DNA of 64,000 bases from Desulfobacterales bacterium (GTDB lineage Bacteria; Desulfobacterota; Desulfobacteria; Desulfobacterales; Desulfosalsimonadaceae): contig JAXHNP010000003.1 of assembly GCA_034520365.1 (NCBI GenBank), forward strand, positions 558,001-622,000, read 5' to 3'. Made by a program: the position numbers and the translations under genes. The notes beneath the pieces were generated by a model. That model had not been told where the DNA came from. It did not search any database and saw nothing but the letters and a program-made list of their open reading frames with translations. Position 1 is the first letter of the stretch, and each line of letters starts with the position of its first letter. Below, one piece after another: positions 17,224 through 25,495 of this stretch.

Positions 17224-17238
17224 TGGCACCATAATTGC
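17224..17238 (+). promoter_or_regulatory. sigma-54 promoter of the STAS-like gene
   Basis: TGGCAC-CATAA-TTGC is an exact match to the consensus, followed by T. It lies 78 bp upstream of the ATG at 17316, back-to-back with the crotonase promoter. Confidence 0.8.
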
Positions 17239-17315
17239 TAAGCATATAAATAGACATCTCGATCGGACGATTCCCCTAACAAATGGCTAAACATTTTTCA
17301 AAAGGAGGGATTTAA

Positions 17316-17705
17316 ATGGCAGCTAATTTTCGAATTACCAGTCGCCACAAAGGAGGCAACCTTCATTTAAAACTCAGCGGGAATTTCGACGGCATGGCCG
17401 CAATGGAACTGATATACGCTCTAAAGGACAGCCTCGACTTTGCCCAAAAAATCTATATTGAAACCAATGACTTGAGCACTTTGCATCCTTTCGGCCAGGA
17501 TGTATTTCAAAAAAATTTCATTTTCTCCCCGGCAGCATCAAAAAAAATATACTTTTTCGGGGACTTCAGCCGGGCCATCGCCCCCAGGAACGCTTATTGC
17601 GTTAATGATCATGGCAGCTTCCGGATGTCTGATGCGATAAAGCCATCTGCAACCTCAAGCATAAAAAGGGCCGGCAATGAAGCGAGTATTGATTATCGGC
17701 AATAA
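17316..17705 (+). CDS. small STAS-like protein
   Basis: A 129-residue protein. Residues ~1-60 (GNLHLKLSGNFDGMAAMELI, then IYIETNDLSTLHPFGQDVF) have the beta-alpha layout of STAS or anti-sigma-antagonist domains, but the phosphorylatable Ser is not clearly in place. The C-terminal third looks low-complexity. AAAGGAGGG precedes the ATG at ideal spacing and a sigma-54 promoter lies upstream, so it is clearly expressed as a gene. Its tail runs into DNA next to a transposase remnant, so the original 3' end may have been lost. STAS assignment is tentative. Confidence 0.6.
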   Translation: MAANFRITSRHKGGNLHLKLSGNFDGMAAMELIYALKDSLDFAQKIYIETNDLSTLHPFGQDVFQKNFIFSPAASKKIYFFGDFSRAIAPRNAYCVNDHGSFRMSDAIKPSATSSIKRAGNEASIDYRQ

Positions 17706-17744
17706 AGCCCAAGATAGAGAATTGGTTAATCAAGCGCTGGAGTA

Positions 17745-17950
17745 TATCATCGCCTCAACGCATGTAAATAAATGGCACCGGATTTTGCTGTCCGTCCAGT
17801 GCCGGATGGGCCGGATGCCGACCAGTTCGTCGCCATTGCTGATTCGAAAGCAATCTTCCACCTGCCAGCGATCAAGGATGACCTCACAATCTCACCTGTG
17901 GTCCAGTCCATATTGTCGGTAATAATGATTTTTGCCCCGCCGGGCGAGTT
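17745..17950 (-). pseudogene. remnant of an IS4/IS1634-type transposase
   Basis: Read on the minus strand, two adjacent frames together give a transposase C-terminal region. KIIITDNMDWTTGEIVRS is in one frame and DRWQVEDCFRISNGDELV, then GIRPIRHWTDSKIRCHLF, is in the other. The DRWQVEDCFR and RPIRHWTDSKIR blocks are typical of the YREK-like region of IS4/IS1634-family DDE transposases. A frameshift separates the parts and no terminal repeats or full ORF remain. A short plus-strand frame starting at 17677 (MKRVLIIGNKAQDREL) runs through the same DNA and may be the broken start of a receiver gene. Confidence 0.75.
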
Positions 17951-18016
17951 CTGATTGCTGGTCAGTTCATCTTGCCCCCCCTTTCATCAAAACAATAACC
18001 GTTTAAAAACAAGCAA

Positions 18017-20728
18017 TCAGGCAACCGAGTGCAATTGATCCAATTCTGTCGCATCCTGTCCATCAGCAAAATTATAGCTCAATTCAAACGCACTGCTGTT
18101 ATGCACCAATTTCCGGGAAAAACCGAGTTTTTTACCCAAAGCGAGCATGTTGGTATTATCAGACAGCACAAGCCCCCATACCCGCTCAATATTACGCATG
18201 CGAGCAATTTTCAAACACCGCTTCATCAACTCCGCGCCTATGCCCTTGCCATGCCACTCATCACCTACTAGCACGGCAAATTCAGCATTTTTTTGATCGT
18301 ATTCGATAATCACCCTCCCGACACCAAGCATCTGTTCACTGCCCATGCTATTTAGAATGGCAACAAGCGCTATTTCCCGATCATAGTCAATCTGAGTAAA
18401 CCGGGCGAGCATGTTTTGCGGCAGCTTTTTCATGGGGCTAAAAAACCTATAGTAAATACTTTGCTTGGACAGTTTCTCAAAAAGTTCTGTCAGTAGGGAG
18501 GCATCCTCGGGGCGAATGGGCCTTATCAGCAAACGCCCCACATCCATGATTTCCACGTAGGATTCATATTGGTCGGGATACGGGCTGATAACCAAGTGCA
18601 GAGGAGCGGCAACTGTCTCTGGCTCGACAATTATTCGGGCATCTACCGCAACCGCGAATCTGTCGGTTATGATGAGCGGATTAATATCTATTTCAGAAAT
18701 CTGGGAAAAATCCGTCACCAGTTGCGACAGTCGGATCAGTATCTCCTCAATCTGCATGATATTTGCGCCCGGATAGTTTCGATAACCTTTCAAAACCCTG
18801 AAAATTTTTGTCTCTTCCATCATCCGACGGGCAAGCAGACGATTCAAAGGCGGTAAAGCCAATGCCCGATCCTGGATAATCTCGGTAAATATGCCGCCGG
18901 TGCCAAAGAGCAACACGGGTCCGAAATCCCGGTCCTTTTTCACCCCCAGGATCAGCTCATAATCCGGGCGGTTCAGCATGGGCTGGATGGTGACGCCTTC
19001 AATTTTAGCATCACGCTGATACAGCCGTACACTTTCCGTAACCTTTGAAAAGGCCTGTCTGATACCTGCCGGACTGCCTACGTTTAAGACAACACCGCCG
19101 GAATCCGTTTTGTGTGTCACATCCGGCGAATAGATCTTCACCGCTACCGGATATCCCATTTCTTCAGCCAACATTACCGCGATTTCTTCATCCTTGGCGA
19201 CTTCAGTCTCATTAACTGGAATCCCATAGCAGTTTAGAAGCTTTTTGGAATCAATTTCAGTCAAACACCCTTTGGTTTGCGCCAAAGCGCAGGAGATAAT
19301 TTCCTCAGCCGCCTTCCGTTCAAACGTCAGGCGATTCTGAAGTTTGGGGGGAACTTCCTGCAGCATTTCCCTGTTTCTGGCGTATCGGTAAAGATCCATA
19401 AATGCCCTTACCGCCCTTTCCGGTGTATCAAATGTGCTAATCCCCGCCCGGTTGAAAATCTCGCGACCGGCCGCTACTCCAGCACCGCCCATCCATACCG
19501 TAAAAACCGGGAAGTTTTTATCTTGAAGAAAATCCGAAAGGGCGCTTGCAACCTCTGAAGGATCGGCAACCGCTTGCGGCGAGAACATAATCAATAACCC
19601 GTCAACTCCTTTTGCCTTCATCAGCGTTTTCACGACCATTTGATACCGTTCAGGCGTTGCATCGCCTAAAATATCTACAGGATTGGAGCGGCTCCAATAA
19701 TACGGCAGCAGCTTATCAAGTTGCTCGATGGTTTCCCTTGCGAGTGCCGTCGGTTCTGCATGATGATCAGCCAGCGCATCAGCCGCCATTACACCAGGAC
19801 CGCCAGCGTTTGTAACAATAGCGAGGCCGGGACCTTCTGGTAGAGGTTGTTTGGCCAAAAATTCAGCACAATCAAAAAGTTCTTCAAATGTCTTGACTCG
19901 AACGATGCCGGCCCGTCTAAATGCAGCATCATATACCGCATCAGCGCTGGCAAGCGCCCCTGTATGGGAGGCAGCCGCTTTGGCACCGGCATGGCTTCGA
20001 CCAGCTTTGAGGGCAATAATCGGTTTGATCCGCGAAACGGCCCGCGCAGCGCTCATAAAATTTCTTATATGGGTGAGATTTTCAATATAGAGTACGATGC
20101 TGCTGACTTCCGGGTCAGCACCCACAAAATCAATCATATCCCCGAAATCAACATCCAGCATGGAGCCGAGACTAACGAAATAGCTAAACCCCATATTCTC
20201 CTTTATTGAAAAATCAAGAATTGACGTGCAGATGGCGCCGCTTTGGGAAATAAATGCCATTTTCCCAGTAGCCGGCATCCGGCTGGCAAATGTGGCGTTC
20301 AACTGCGACTGAGTGGAGACAACGCCGAGGCAATTTGGCCCGATAATCCGAAGATTATTTTTTGAAGCCTGCAGAATTTCTTTTTCTAAAATCACACCCG
20401 CTTTTCCAATCTCTTTACCGCCGGCTGAAATGACAACAGCGCCCCCTACCCCCGCCTTACTACATTCCGAAATTATTTTAGGTGCGTATCGGATGGGTGT
20501 GGCGATAATTGCCAGGTCTATGACCTTCTGAATTTTCTTAATGGTCGAAAAACACGTCAAATTGAAGACTTCGGGATGAAACGGGTTTACTGGATAAATT
20601 TCACCTTTAAACCCGCCGCCAATTAAGTTTCGCATAAGGGCTGTTCCCAAGCTGCCCGTCTTTTCACTGGCGCCGATGACCGCAACAGATTTGGGACGAA
20701 ACATTCTTTCCAAATTAAGTATTGCCAT
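18017..20728 (-). CDS. ADP-forming acyl-CoA synthetase fused to GNAT acetyltransferase (Pat-like)
   Basis: A 903-residue fusion: CoA-binding domain ~1-135 (VAVIGASEKTGSLG), succinyl-CoA-ligase-like domain ~150-455, ATP-grasp ~485-705 and a C-terminal GNAT domain ~735-890 (VLVGDEWHGKGIGAELM, acetyl-CoA loop). The architecture is that of the protein lysine acetyltransferases Pat/YfiQ, which acetylate and silence acyl-CoA synthetases. Unlike enterobacterial Pat, the catalytic His of the ADP-forming synthetases seems retained (SHTGALASAD, His255), so it might still be an active ligase. It is co-directional with, and 16 bases after, a tandem USP gene; the pair has a sigma-54 promoter. Several acyl-CoA synthetases in the window are possible targets. 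Confidence 0.9.
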   Translation of the reverse strand: MAILNLERMFRPKSVAVIGASEKTGSLGTALMRNLIGGGFKGEIYPVNPFHPEVFNLTCFSTIKKIQKVIDLAIIATPIRYAPKIISECSKAGVGGAVVISAGGKEIGKAGVILEKEILQASKNNLRIIGPNCLGVVSTQSQLNATFASRMPATGKMAFISQSGAICTSILDFSIKENMGFSYFVSLGSMLDVDFGDMIDFVGADPEVSSIVLYIENLTHIRNFMSAARAVSRIKPIIALKAGRSHAGAKAAASHTGALASADAVYDAAFRRAGIVRVKTFEELFDCAEFLAKQPLPEGPGLAIVTNAGGPGVMAADALADHHAEPTALARETIEQLDKLLPYYWSRSNPVDILGDATPERYQMVVKTLMKAKGVDGLLIMFSPQAVADPSEVASALSDFLQDKNFPVFTVWMGGAGVAAGREIFNRAGISTFDTPERAVRAFMDLYRYARNREMLQEVPPKLQNRLTFERKAAEEIISCALAQTKGCLTEIDSKKLLNCYGIPVNETEVAKDEEIAVMLAEEMGYPVAVKIYSPDVTHKTDSGGVVLNVGSPAGIRQAFSKVTESVRLYQRDAKIEGVTIQPMLNRPDYELILGVKKDRDFGPVLLFGTGGIFTEIIQDRALALPPLNRLLARRMMEETKIFRVLKGYRNYPGANIMQIEEILIRLSQLVTDFSQISEIDINPLIITDRFAVAVDARIIVEPETVAAPLHLVISPYPDQYESYVEIMDVGRLLIRPIRPEDASLLTELFEKLSKQSIYYRFFSPMKKLPQNMLARFTQIDYDREIALVAILNSMGSEQMLGVGRVIIEYDQKNAEFAVLVGDEWHGKGIGAELMKRCLKIARMRNIERVWGLVLSDNTNMLALGKKLGFSRKLVHNSSAFELSYNFADGQDATELDQLHSVA

Positions 20729-20744
20729 AAATCACCGATGGTTC

Positions 20745-21671
20745 TTATACAATCCAAACCGTGTGATACCTGCCCACTTGCACGACTTTCTGGCAGACCC
20801 TGCCCATGAAAAATTCACGCACTTTAGAAAGCCCTCTTCGACCGACAACGATAGTGCTGTAATTTCCGCATTCAGCTTCCATAACGATTGCTCCGGCGCG
20901 TGAATAGGCCCCGGTAATAATTTTCTCGCTTATGCTCTCCGGCTTAAAGCCGCTGGAGAGCAGCTTTTCTCGTAGTTCCTTAAAATGGCTCTGCATATTC
21001 GCTTCAGCTGTCTCAACATTTTTTACCGGCATTTCAAACTCTGAATTTTCCGGCATGATGCTGCCAACCCCCCGGATCACATGAAGCAGCATTACGCAGC
21101 AATCGTATTTGCCAAGATTTTCTGCGACAAAATCCACGGCCTTTGCTGCAGCGGTTGAACCATCTACGCCTATTAGTATCCTGTTCGTCTGCTCCTTGCG
21201 TCCCGCCACCTGAATGGGCAGAAATGTCAATTTTGATAAAAGCTTCGTGGCAACGCTGCCCATTGATATGCCTTCCAGCTGCCCCATCCCCCGCCGGCGA
21301 AGTACAACCGTGCGATAACCGGCTTGCGCCTCATTTAAAATATCCCGGGCAATCCCTTTTTCACGGTCGTGAATCTTGACCTCAATTGCGGCGTTCGGAA
21401 AACCGCCATTGACTAAACGGCTCCGGGCGGTTGACATGTATTCTTCAATCTTCTCCTTTTTATGTTTTTCCCAGGCCCGAAGCTCATGATAGGCATGAAC
21501 ACTTGAAGGCTCTTTCTCCAGGTCCCAATAACACTCTGGAATGCCGCTAAAAACCGTGTAAAGAACAACCTTCATGGATTGAAACATCTGCATGCCGGCA
21601 ATATAGTCAACTGTCATCAATGAGCGTTGTGATCCGTCCAATAAAACAAGCGCATTTTTTTGAGTCGGCAT
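20745..21671 (-). CDS. tandem-domain universal stress protein, second paralog
   Basis: A 308-residue protein with two USP domains: ~1-145 (ALVLLDGSQRSLMTVDY, RRRGMGQLEGISMGS) and ~155-308 (ILIGVDGSTAAAKAVDF, GRRGLSKVREFFMGR). It is a close paralog of the protein at 6594-7520, down to the shared end RVCQKVVQVGRYHTVWI. GGAGGAAG precedes ATG 21671; the seven residues further upstream would hide that site. It heads an operon with the Pat-like gene under a sigma-54 promoter. Binding of ATP or acetyl-CoA-linked signals is inference. Confidence 0.92.
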   Translation of the reverse strand: MPTQKNALVLLDGSQRSLMTVDYIAGMQMFQSMKVVLYTVFSGIPECYWDLEKEPSSVHAYHELRAWEKHKKEKIEEYMSTARSRLVNGGFPNAAIEVKIHDREKGIARDILNEAQAGYRTVVLRRRGMGQLEGISMGSVATKLLSKLTFLPIQVAGRKEQTNRILIGVDGSTAAAKAVDFVAENLGKYDCCVMLLHVIRGVGSIMPENSEFEMPVKNVETAEANMQSHFKELREKLLSSGFKPESISEKIITGAYSRAGAIVMEAECGNYSTIVVGRRGLSKVREFFMGRVCQKVVQVGRYHTVWIV

Positions 21672-21719
21672 TTTTCTTCCTCCTGCAGTCATGAGTTAAA
21701 TCCTTTGATGACTATAAAG

Positions 21720-21734
21720 GCAACAAACATGCCA
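21720..21734 (-). promoter_or_regulatory. sigma-54 promoter of the USP-Pat operon
   Basis: On the minus strand it reads TGGCAT-GTTTG-TTGC. The -24 and -12 elements and spacing are right. It lies about 50 bp upstream of the USP start. Confidence 0.75.
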
Positions 21735-21835
21735 ATTAAAGACTCCCGGGATAAATTTTAATATTTCGATTTAATTGTTAATTATTATCAAACGAGTGAG
21801 CCTGCCAAACAAAGTCAATGTAAATGTCAACTTCT

Positions 21836-21850
21836 TTGACAGCTTGTAAA
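21836..21850. promoter_or_regulatory. palindrome variant, site C
   Basis: TTGACA-GCT-TGTAAA has one mismatch to TTTACA-N3-TGTAAA. It is centred ~116 bp upstream of the USP-Pat sigma-54 promoter and shares the GCT spacer with site B. Confidence 0.5.
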
Positions 21851-21889
21851 AAATCCGGCAAGTAAATTATGGCGCAAGGAGAGCGGCAA

Positions 21890-22804
21890 CTAAGCATTGC
21901 TGCGTCCGTTCAGCACCTTCTCCATTTCAAAGAACAAGTCCTGCTCCCGGATGACACCGACCACACCGCCCCCCTGCCTGACCACCAGCCGGCGCACCTG
22001 GTATCTGACCATCATGTAGGTCGCCTCCATCAAAGAGGCGGTGGAATCAATGGCATACGGCGCCGGTGACATCACATCATAAATTTTTTTATCCGCGCTC
22101 CGCCGGACCTCAGTGGAAAACATTCCATTCCAGAACATGGGAGAATACTGGATGCTGTCTGCCAGGCTGGGCTTGGGGGCAGACAAGTAGGCCGGCATGA
22201 TCATTTTCAAAAGGTCCAGGATTGCCACCACGCCCTTTACACGCTTTTGCGCATCCACCACCAGCACAGATCGATGCCCGGTTTCCATGATCCGGGACGT
22301 GCTCACTTTGGAGGCAAACGATTTTTTCAACGCCTGGATGGCGTCCTTTACCGAAGTGTCTCCTGACAGGGTAGTGTATTCATGGATCGGCACCATGACT
22401 TCCAGTACGGTATGCTCCCGGTATTCCCGGGGCGGGGTTCCACGGTTATACGCATCCTTTATCTTTCCGGTGAGTACATCGATGTCGCAGGGCTTGGAAA
22501 GATAATCAAACGCCCCTTCCCCATAAGCATCCCGGGCGGATGGAAGATCGCCGTGGCCGGTCAGCATGATCACCGGCAGATCCGGTTTCTGCTTTTTGAT
22601 CTCCCGCAGGGTCTCGTGACCATCCATTCCTTCCATTTTAATATCCAGGATCACCACATCCGGATCTTCCTTTAATTTTTCGATGGCCGTTGCCCCGCTT
22701 TCCGCCATGATGGTCTCAAAACCCCGGCGCGTTAGAATCTTATTGGTGGTGGCCCGGAACTGCTCCTCATCGTCAACCATCAAAACCTTTATTTTATCCG
22801 TCAT
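21890..22804 (-). CDS. receiver-CBS pair fusion protein
   Basis: A 304-residue protein: receiver ~1-122 (VLMVDDEEQF, VVILDIKMEG, MLTGHG, LSKPCD) followed by a CBS pair ~135-300 (VLEVMVPIHEYTTL to GVVGVIREQDLFFEM). The combination would join phosphorylation input to adenine-nucleotide sensing. The acceptor motif has Glu in place of the usual Pro. AAGGAG precedes the ATG. It is the last gene of the receiver-kinase-DASS-Yip1 operon. The CBS half resembles the free CBS protein at 1111-1674. What it controls is not evident, since there is no DNA-binding part. Confidence 0.9.
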   Translation of the reverse strand: MTDKIKVLMVDDEEQFRATTNKILTRRGFETIMAESGATAIEKLKEDPDVVILDIKMEGMDGHETLREIKKQKPDLPVIMLTGHGDLPSARDAYGEGAFDYLSKPCDIDVLTGKIKDAYNRGTPPREYREHTVLEVMVPIHEYTTLSGDTSVKDAIQALKKSFASKVSTSRIMETGHRSVLVVDAQKRVKGVVAILDLLKMIMPAYLSAPKPSLADSIQYSPMFWNGMFSTEVRRSADKKIYDVMSPAPYAIDSTASLMEATYMMVRYQVRRLVVRQGGGVVGVIREQDLFFEMEKVLNGRSNA

Positions 22805-22850
22805 GATTTCATCTCCTTATCGTAAATATGGCGCCTTGATTGGGTTCTCA

Positions 22851-23372
22851 TCAAGTAATTACCGGAAGCATGGCCCAGAAAACCAAAACCATTATACCTA
22901 TTGAAAGCGCGACAACGCTCCACGCCTGCCTTGAGCTCAACCCGCAGGCGCGGGAAAGCCCGGTTCCGATCAGCCACCATTTCCAGAGCTCGGTCAGCCA
23001 AAGAGCCATGGGTATCCAGGCCGCAAGAAAAACCGTGCCCGCGGCATAGGCATACACCGACAACACCTGCACGAAAGAAAACCGCCGGCCCGCTATTAAC
23101 ACCACCAACGCATACCCCAAGCCTGCTGAAATGATCGTCATACCCAGCGCATTGGTGAACAGGATCGAGGTCATCACCATGGGATTCGGGAACTGATACA
23201 CCAGGTGAGCCGCGAATGCGAGAAACAGGCTGGACACCACCAGAAATATAAGCGGGGTTCTAACGTGTACAGTTTTGGACAGTTCGGTAAAAAACTTGCC
23301 GGGCTCAGCCATTACCCGTGTCGCAATCTGAAAATAGGCGGTTACCGAAAATTCCGGAATTGCCTGCGCCAT
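22851..23372 (-). CDS. Yip1-family membrane protein
   Basis: A 173-residue protein with a short N-terminal segment typical of Yip1 proteins (FQIATRVMAEPGKFFTEL) and five hydrophobic segments from ~35 to 172. I chose ATG 23372 (MAQAIPEF) with GAGGGAG upstream. The function of bacterial Yip1-domain proteins is poorly known. It lies between a 49-residue membrane protein and the receiver-CBS gene in the third DASS operon, so it may be an accessory of that transporter or kinase. Confidence 0.75.
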   Translation of the reverse strand: MAQAIPEFSVTAYFQIATRVMAEPGKFFTELSKTVHVRTPLIFLVVSSLFLAFAAHLVYQFPNPMVMTSILFTNALGMTIISAGLGYALVVLIAGRRFSFVQVLSVYAYAAGTVFLAAWIPMALWLTELWKWWLIGTGLSRACGLSSRQAWSVVALSIGIMVLVFWAMLPVIT

Positions 23373-23383
23373 GACATACTCCC

Positions 23384-23533
23384 TCAAAATATCCCCAGTT
23401 TATATAGAATGCCGGCACCCAGCATGAAAAGGGTCAGGACAAAAAACACCTTTCGTTCCATTCGCCGGGTGAAATATATCCGGCCCCTGTCATAATGAAT
23501 CGGTTTTTTGGCTTCTTCTAATGCGCGAAACAT
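23384..23533 (-). CDS. 49-residue single-pass membrane protein
   Basis: Short ORF: N-terminal charged part (MFRALEEAKKPIHYDRGRIY), a basic stretch (TRRMERK), then one transmembrane helix (VFFVLTLFMLGAGILYKLGIF). AAAAGGAG sits six bases before the ATG. The stop is 11 bases ahead of the Yip1 start, whose ribosome-binding site lies at the junction. It is 37 bases after the DASS gene. This close packing argues it is real. It could be a small regulatory or structural subunit of the transporter; I recognise no family. Confidence 0.7.
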   Translation of the reverse strand: MFRALEEAKKPIHYDRGRIYFTRRMERKVFFVLTLFMLGAGILYKLGIF

Positions 23534-23570
23534 GGAAAACTCCTTTTATTGAGTCATTGACAAGCCACTC

Positions 23571-25424
23571 CTAAAATCCGGCCAGATTGCCGAATCCCCG
23601 AAGGCTCCAGTAAACAGCCGTCATGAGAAGCAGCATAATGTTGGCGCAAACCCATACGGGTATGCCCACCCGCAGGTAATCCTTGGGCTCCAGATAGCCG
23701 GATGCATACACAATGGCGTTCGGCGGAGTGCCGATAATCAGGCAGTATGCCATAGACGAGGCCACGGCGGTTGACATGGCCATAAAGGGCAGATATGTGG
23801 TACCCGGATGCACCAATCCGGCCAAATTCAAGGCAATCGGTCCGACGGCGGCGGCAGCCGGCCCGTCTGCCATAAGGTTAGTCAGAATGGCGGTCAGGCC
23901 GTTAGATACGGCCATCAGCGGCAGCCCTGAATTAATCCCCAAAGGCCCGATAAAATCGATGACTGAGCGCGCCAGCCAATAGGCGGCGCCGGTTTCATCC
24001 AGGACCCGGCCGAAGATAATGGCCCCGGCATACAGCCAGACCACCCCCCAATCGACCTTTTCCTGATAATCCCGCCAATTGACAACGCCGGCCATGATAT
24101 AGGCGACGGCCCCGGCCACGGCAATGGTACCGATGCCCAGCCGGATGGGATAAATCCCCATTTGATAAAAGGCTTTCTCTGTGAACCAGCCGAAAATCAT
24201 AACCAGAAAGATAATGATGGCCACAATCTGATACCGGTTCCATCCGCCCATGCGATCAATTTCAGAGCGCAGATGCTTCATGGCCGGGGCCAGGGAAAAA
24301 ATCTGCGGCTTAAACCGCCAGTTTACCGTAAACCAGACGATAGGGATCATGATCACCACAAAGGGGAAACAGTAGGTGACCCACTGAAGGTAGCCGATAT
24401 CAAAGCCGAACATGTCGTTTAGATAGGTCATCATGATAACATTTCGGGCGCCGCCGGATGGCGCACCCGGCCCGCCGATATTGCAGGCCATGGCAATGGC
24501 GATCATCAACAGCTTGGCAAGCTCCGGATCCTCACGGGTCTCCGGGGTCAGGCTGTTTTCATAGAGCAGAATGCCGATGGGCAGAAACATGGCGGCCAGG
24601 GCATGGTCGGAGATAAAGGCGGCCAGCGGGCTGATAATGATAAAAAATATCAGGGTGATCCATTTGACATTGGGCCTGGCCAGTTTCCTAAACATGATCA
24701 GGCACATTCGCTTATCCACCCCGGTTTTGACAAATGCAGCGGCAAACATGAGGCTACCCATGATAAACCAGCAGGCATCGTCCCAGTAAAGCATGGCCAG
24801 GTTCTTCTTTGTGACCACGCCGGTGAAAACAAGAATCAGGCCGATGCAGAAAGCCACCCCCGGCAGCGGAATGCATTCGGTAAAAAAGCAGATGATCACA
24901 AAAACGGCCATGGCAATGGAGACCTTGATATGCCAGGCCGCCTCATCCGCTTTTTTCTTCTCTTCAGGCGTCAGGTTCTCGTATTTGAGCTTCTCTTTGC
25001 GCAGATCCAGGGCTGACTGCATGAGGGAGGTAAACTTGTCCTTGGAGAGCTGATTTTCAACAAAGATTTTCGCCTCCTCAAAATTTTGGGCATCCACCGG
25101 GATGTTGTATTTTTTGCACCACCCCATGTCCCGTTCCATAAAGCGGTTTTTGGAAAGCGCCCCCATCTGCATGTTCTGCTCCATCATCTGTGCAGTCAAG
25201 AGCTGCCACTGATTCACTTCACTGCTTTTTTGCTGAAACAATGACTGGGTAATATAGTTGACCACTGCTTTGGGGCCGATGCGGTATTCCGTACCCACAT
25301 CCTTCATCCCATAGGGCGTTGGCAGCATTAATATCAGGAAGAAAAGCACCACTGGTATGATAAATATCTTCCAATCCACATACTTGTCATAGCCGGTTAC
25401 CTTCTGTTTTTTCTCTCTGGCCAT
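23571..25424 (-). CDS. DASS (SLC13) family symporter with long extracytoplasmic insert
   Basis: A 617-residue transporter, longer than the usual ~470-540. TM1 (~14-33) is followed by a ~110-residue mostly helical hydrophilic insert (to ~145), then the DASS core ending with GTPPNAIVYASGYLEP. Hairpin signatures are FISDHALAAMFLP and TNLMADGPAAAAVGP, again not Ser-Asn-Thr. AAAGGAG precedes the ATG. It lies 71 bases after the dCache kinase and upstream of small membrane proteins. The insert is the most distinctive part and could contact the periplasmic domain of the kinase (inference). Family is sure, substrate unknown. Confidence 0.9.
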   Translation of the reverse strand: MAREKKQKVTGYDKYVDWKIFIIPVVLFFLILMLPTPYGMKDVGTEYRIGPKAVVNYITQSLFQQKSSEVNQWQLLTAQMMEQNMQMGALSKNRFMERDMGWCKKYNIPVDAQNFEEAKIFVENQLSKDKFTSLMQSALDLRKEKLKYENLTPEEKKKADEAAWHIKVSIAMAVFVIICFFTECIPLPGVAFCIGLILVFTGVVTKKNLAMLYWDDACWFIMGSLMFAAAFVKTGVDKRMCLIMFRKLARPNVKWITLIFFIIISPLAAFISDHALAAMFLPIGILLYENSLTPETREDPELAKLLMIAIAMACNIGGPGAPSGGARNVIMMTYLNDMFGFDIGYLQWVTYCFPFVVIMIPIVWFTVNWRFKPQIFSLAPAMKHLRSEIDRMGGWNRYQIVAIIIFLVMIFGWFTEKAFYQMGIYPIRLGIGTIAVAGAVAYIMAGVVNWRDYQEKVDWGVVWLYAGAIIFGRVLDETGAAYWLARSVIDFIGPLGINSGLPLMAVSNGLTAILTNLMADGPAAAAVGPIALNLAGLVHPGTTYLPFMAMSTAVASSMAYCLIIGTPPNAIVYASGYLEPKDYLRVGIPVWVCANIMLLLMTAVYWSLRGFGNLAGF

Positions 25425-25495
25425 TGTTTGCTCCTTTCCAGGCCCCCTCGCCCCGTTTGACCAAACTTTTAATATTTTCAGAAAATTAAACTATT

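Noticed and set aside
17677-17922. 81-residue plus-strand ORF as a response regulator
   Set aside because: Only the first ~15 residues look like a receiver start; the rest is antisense to the transposase relic.
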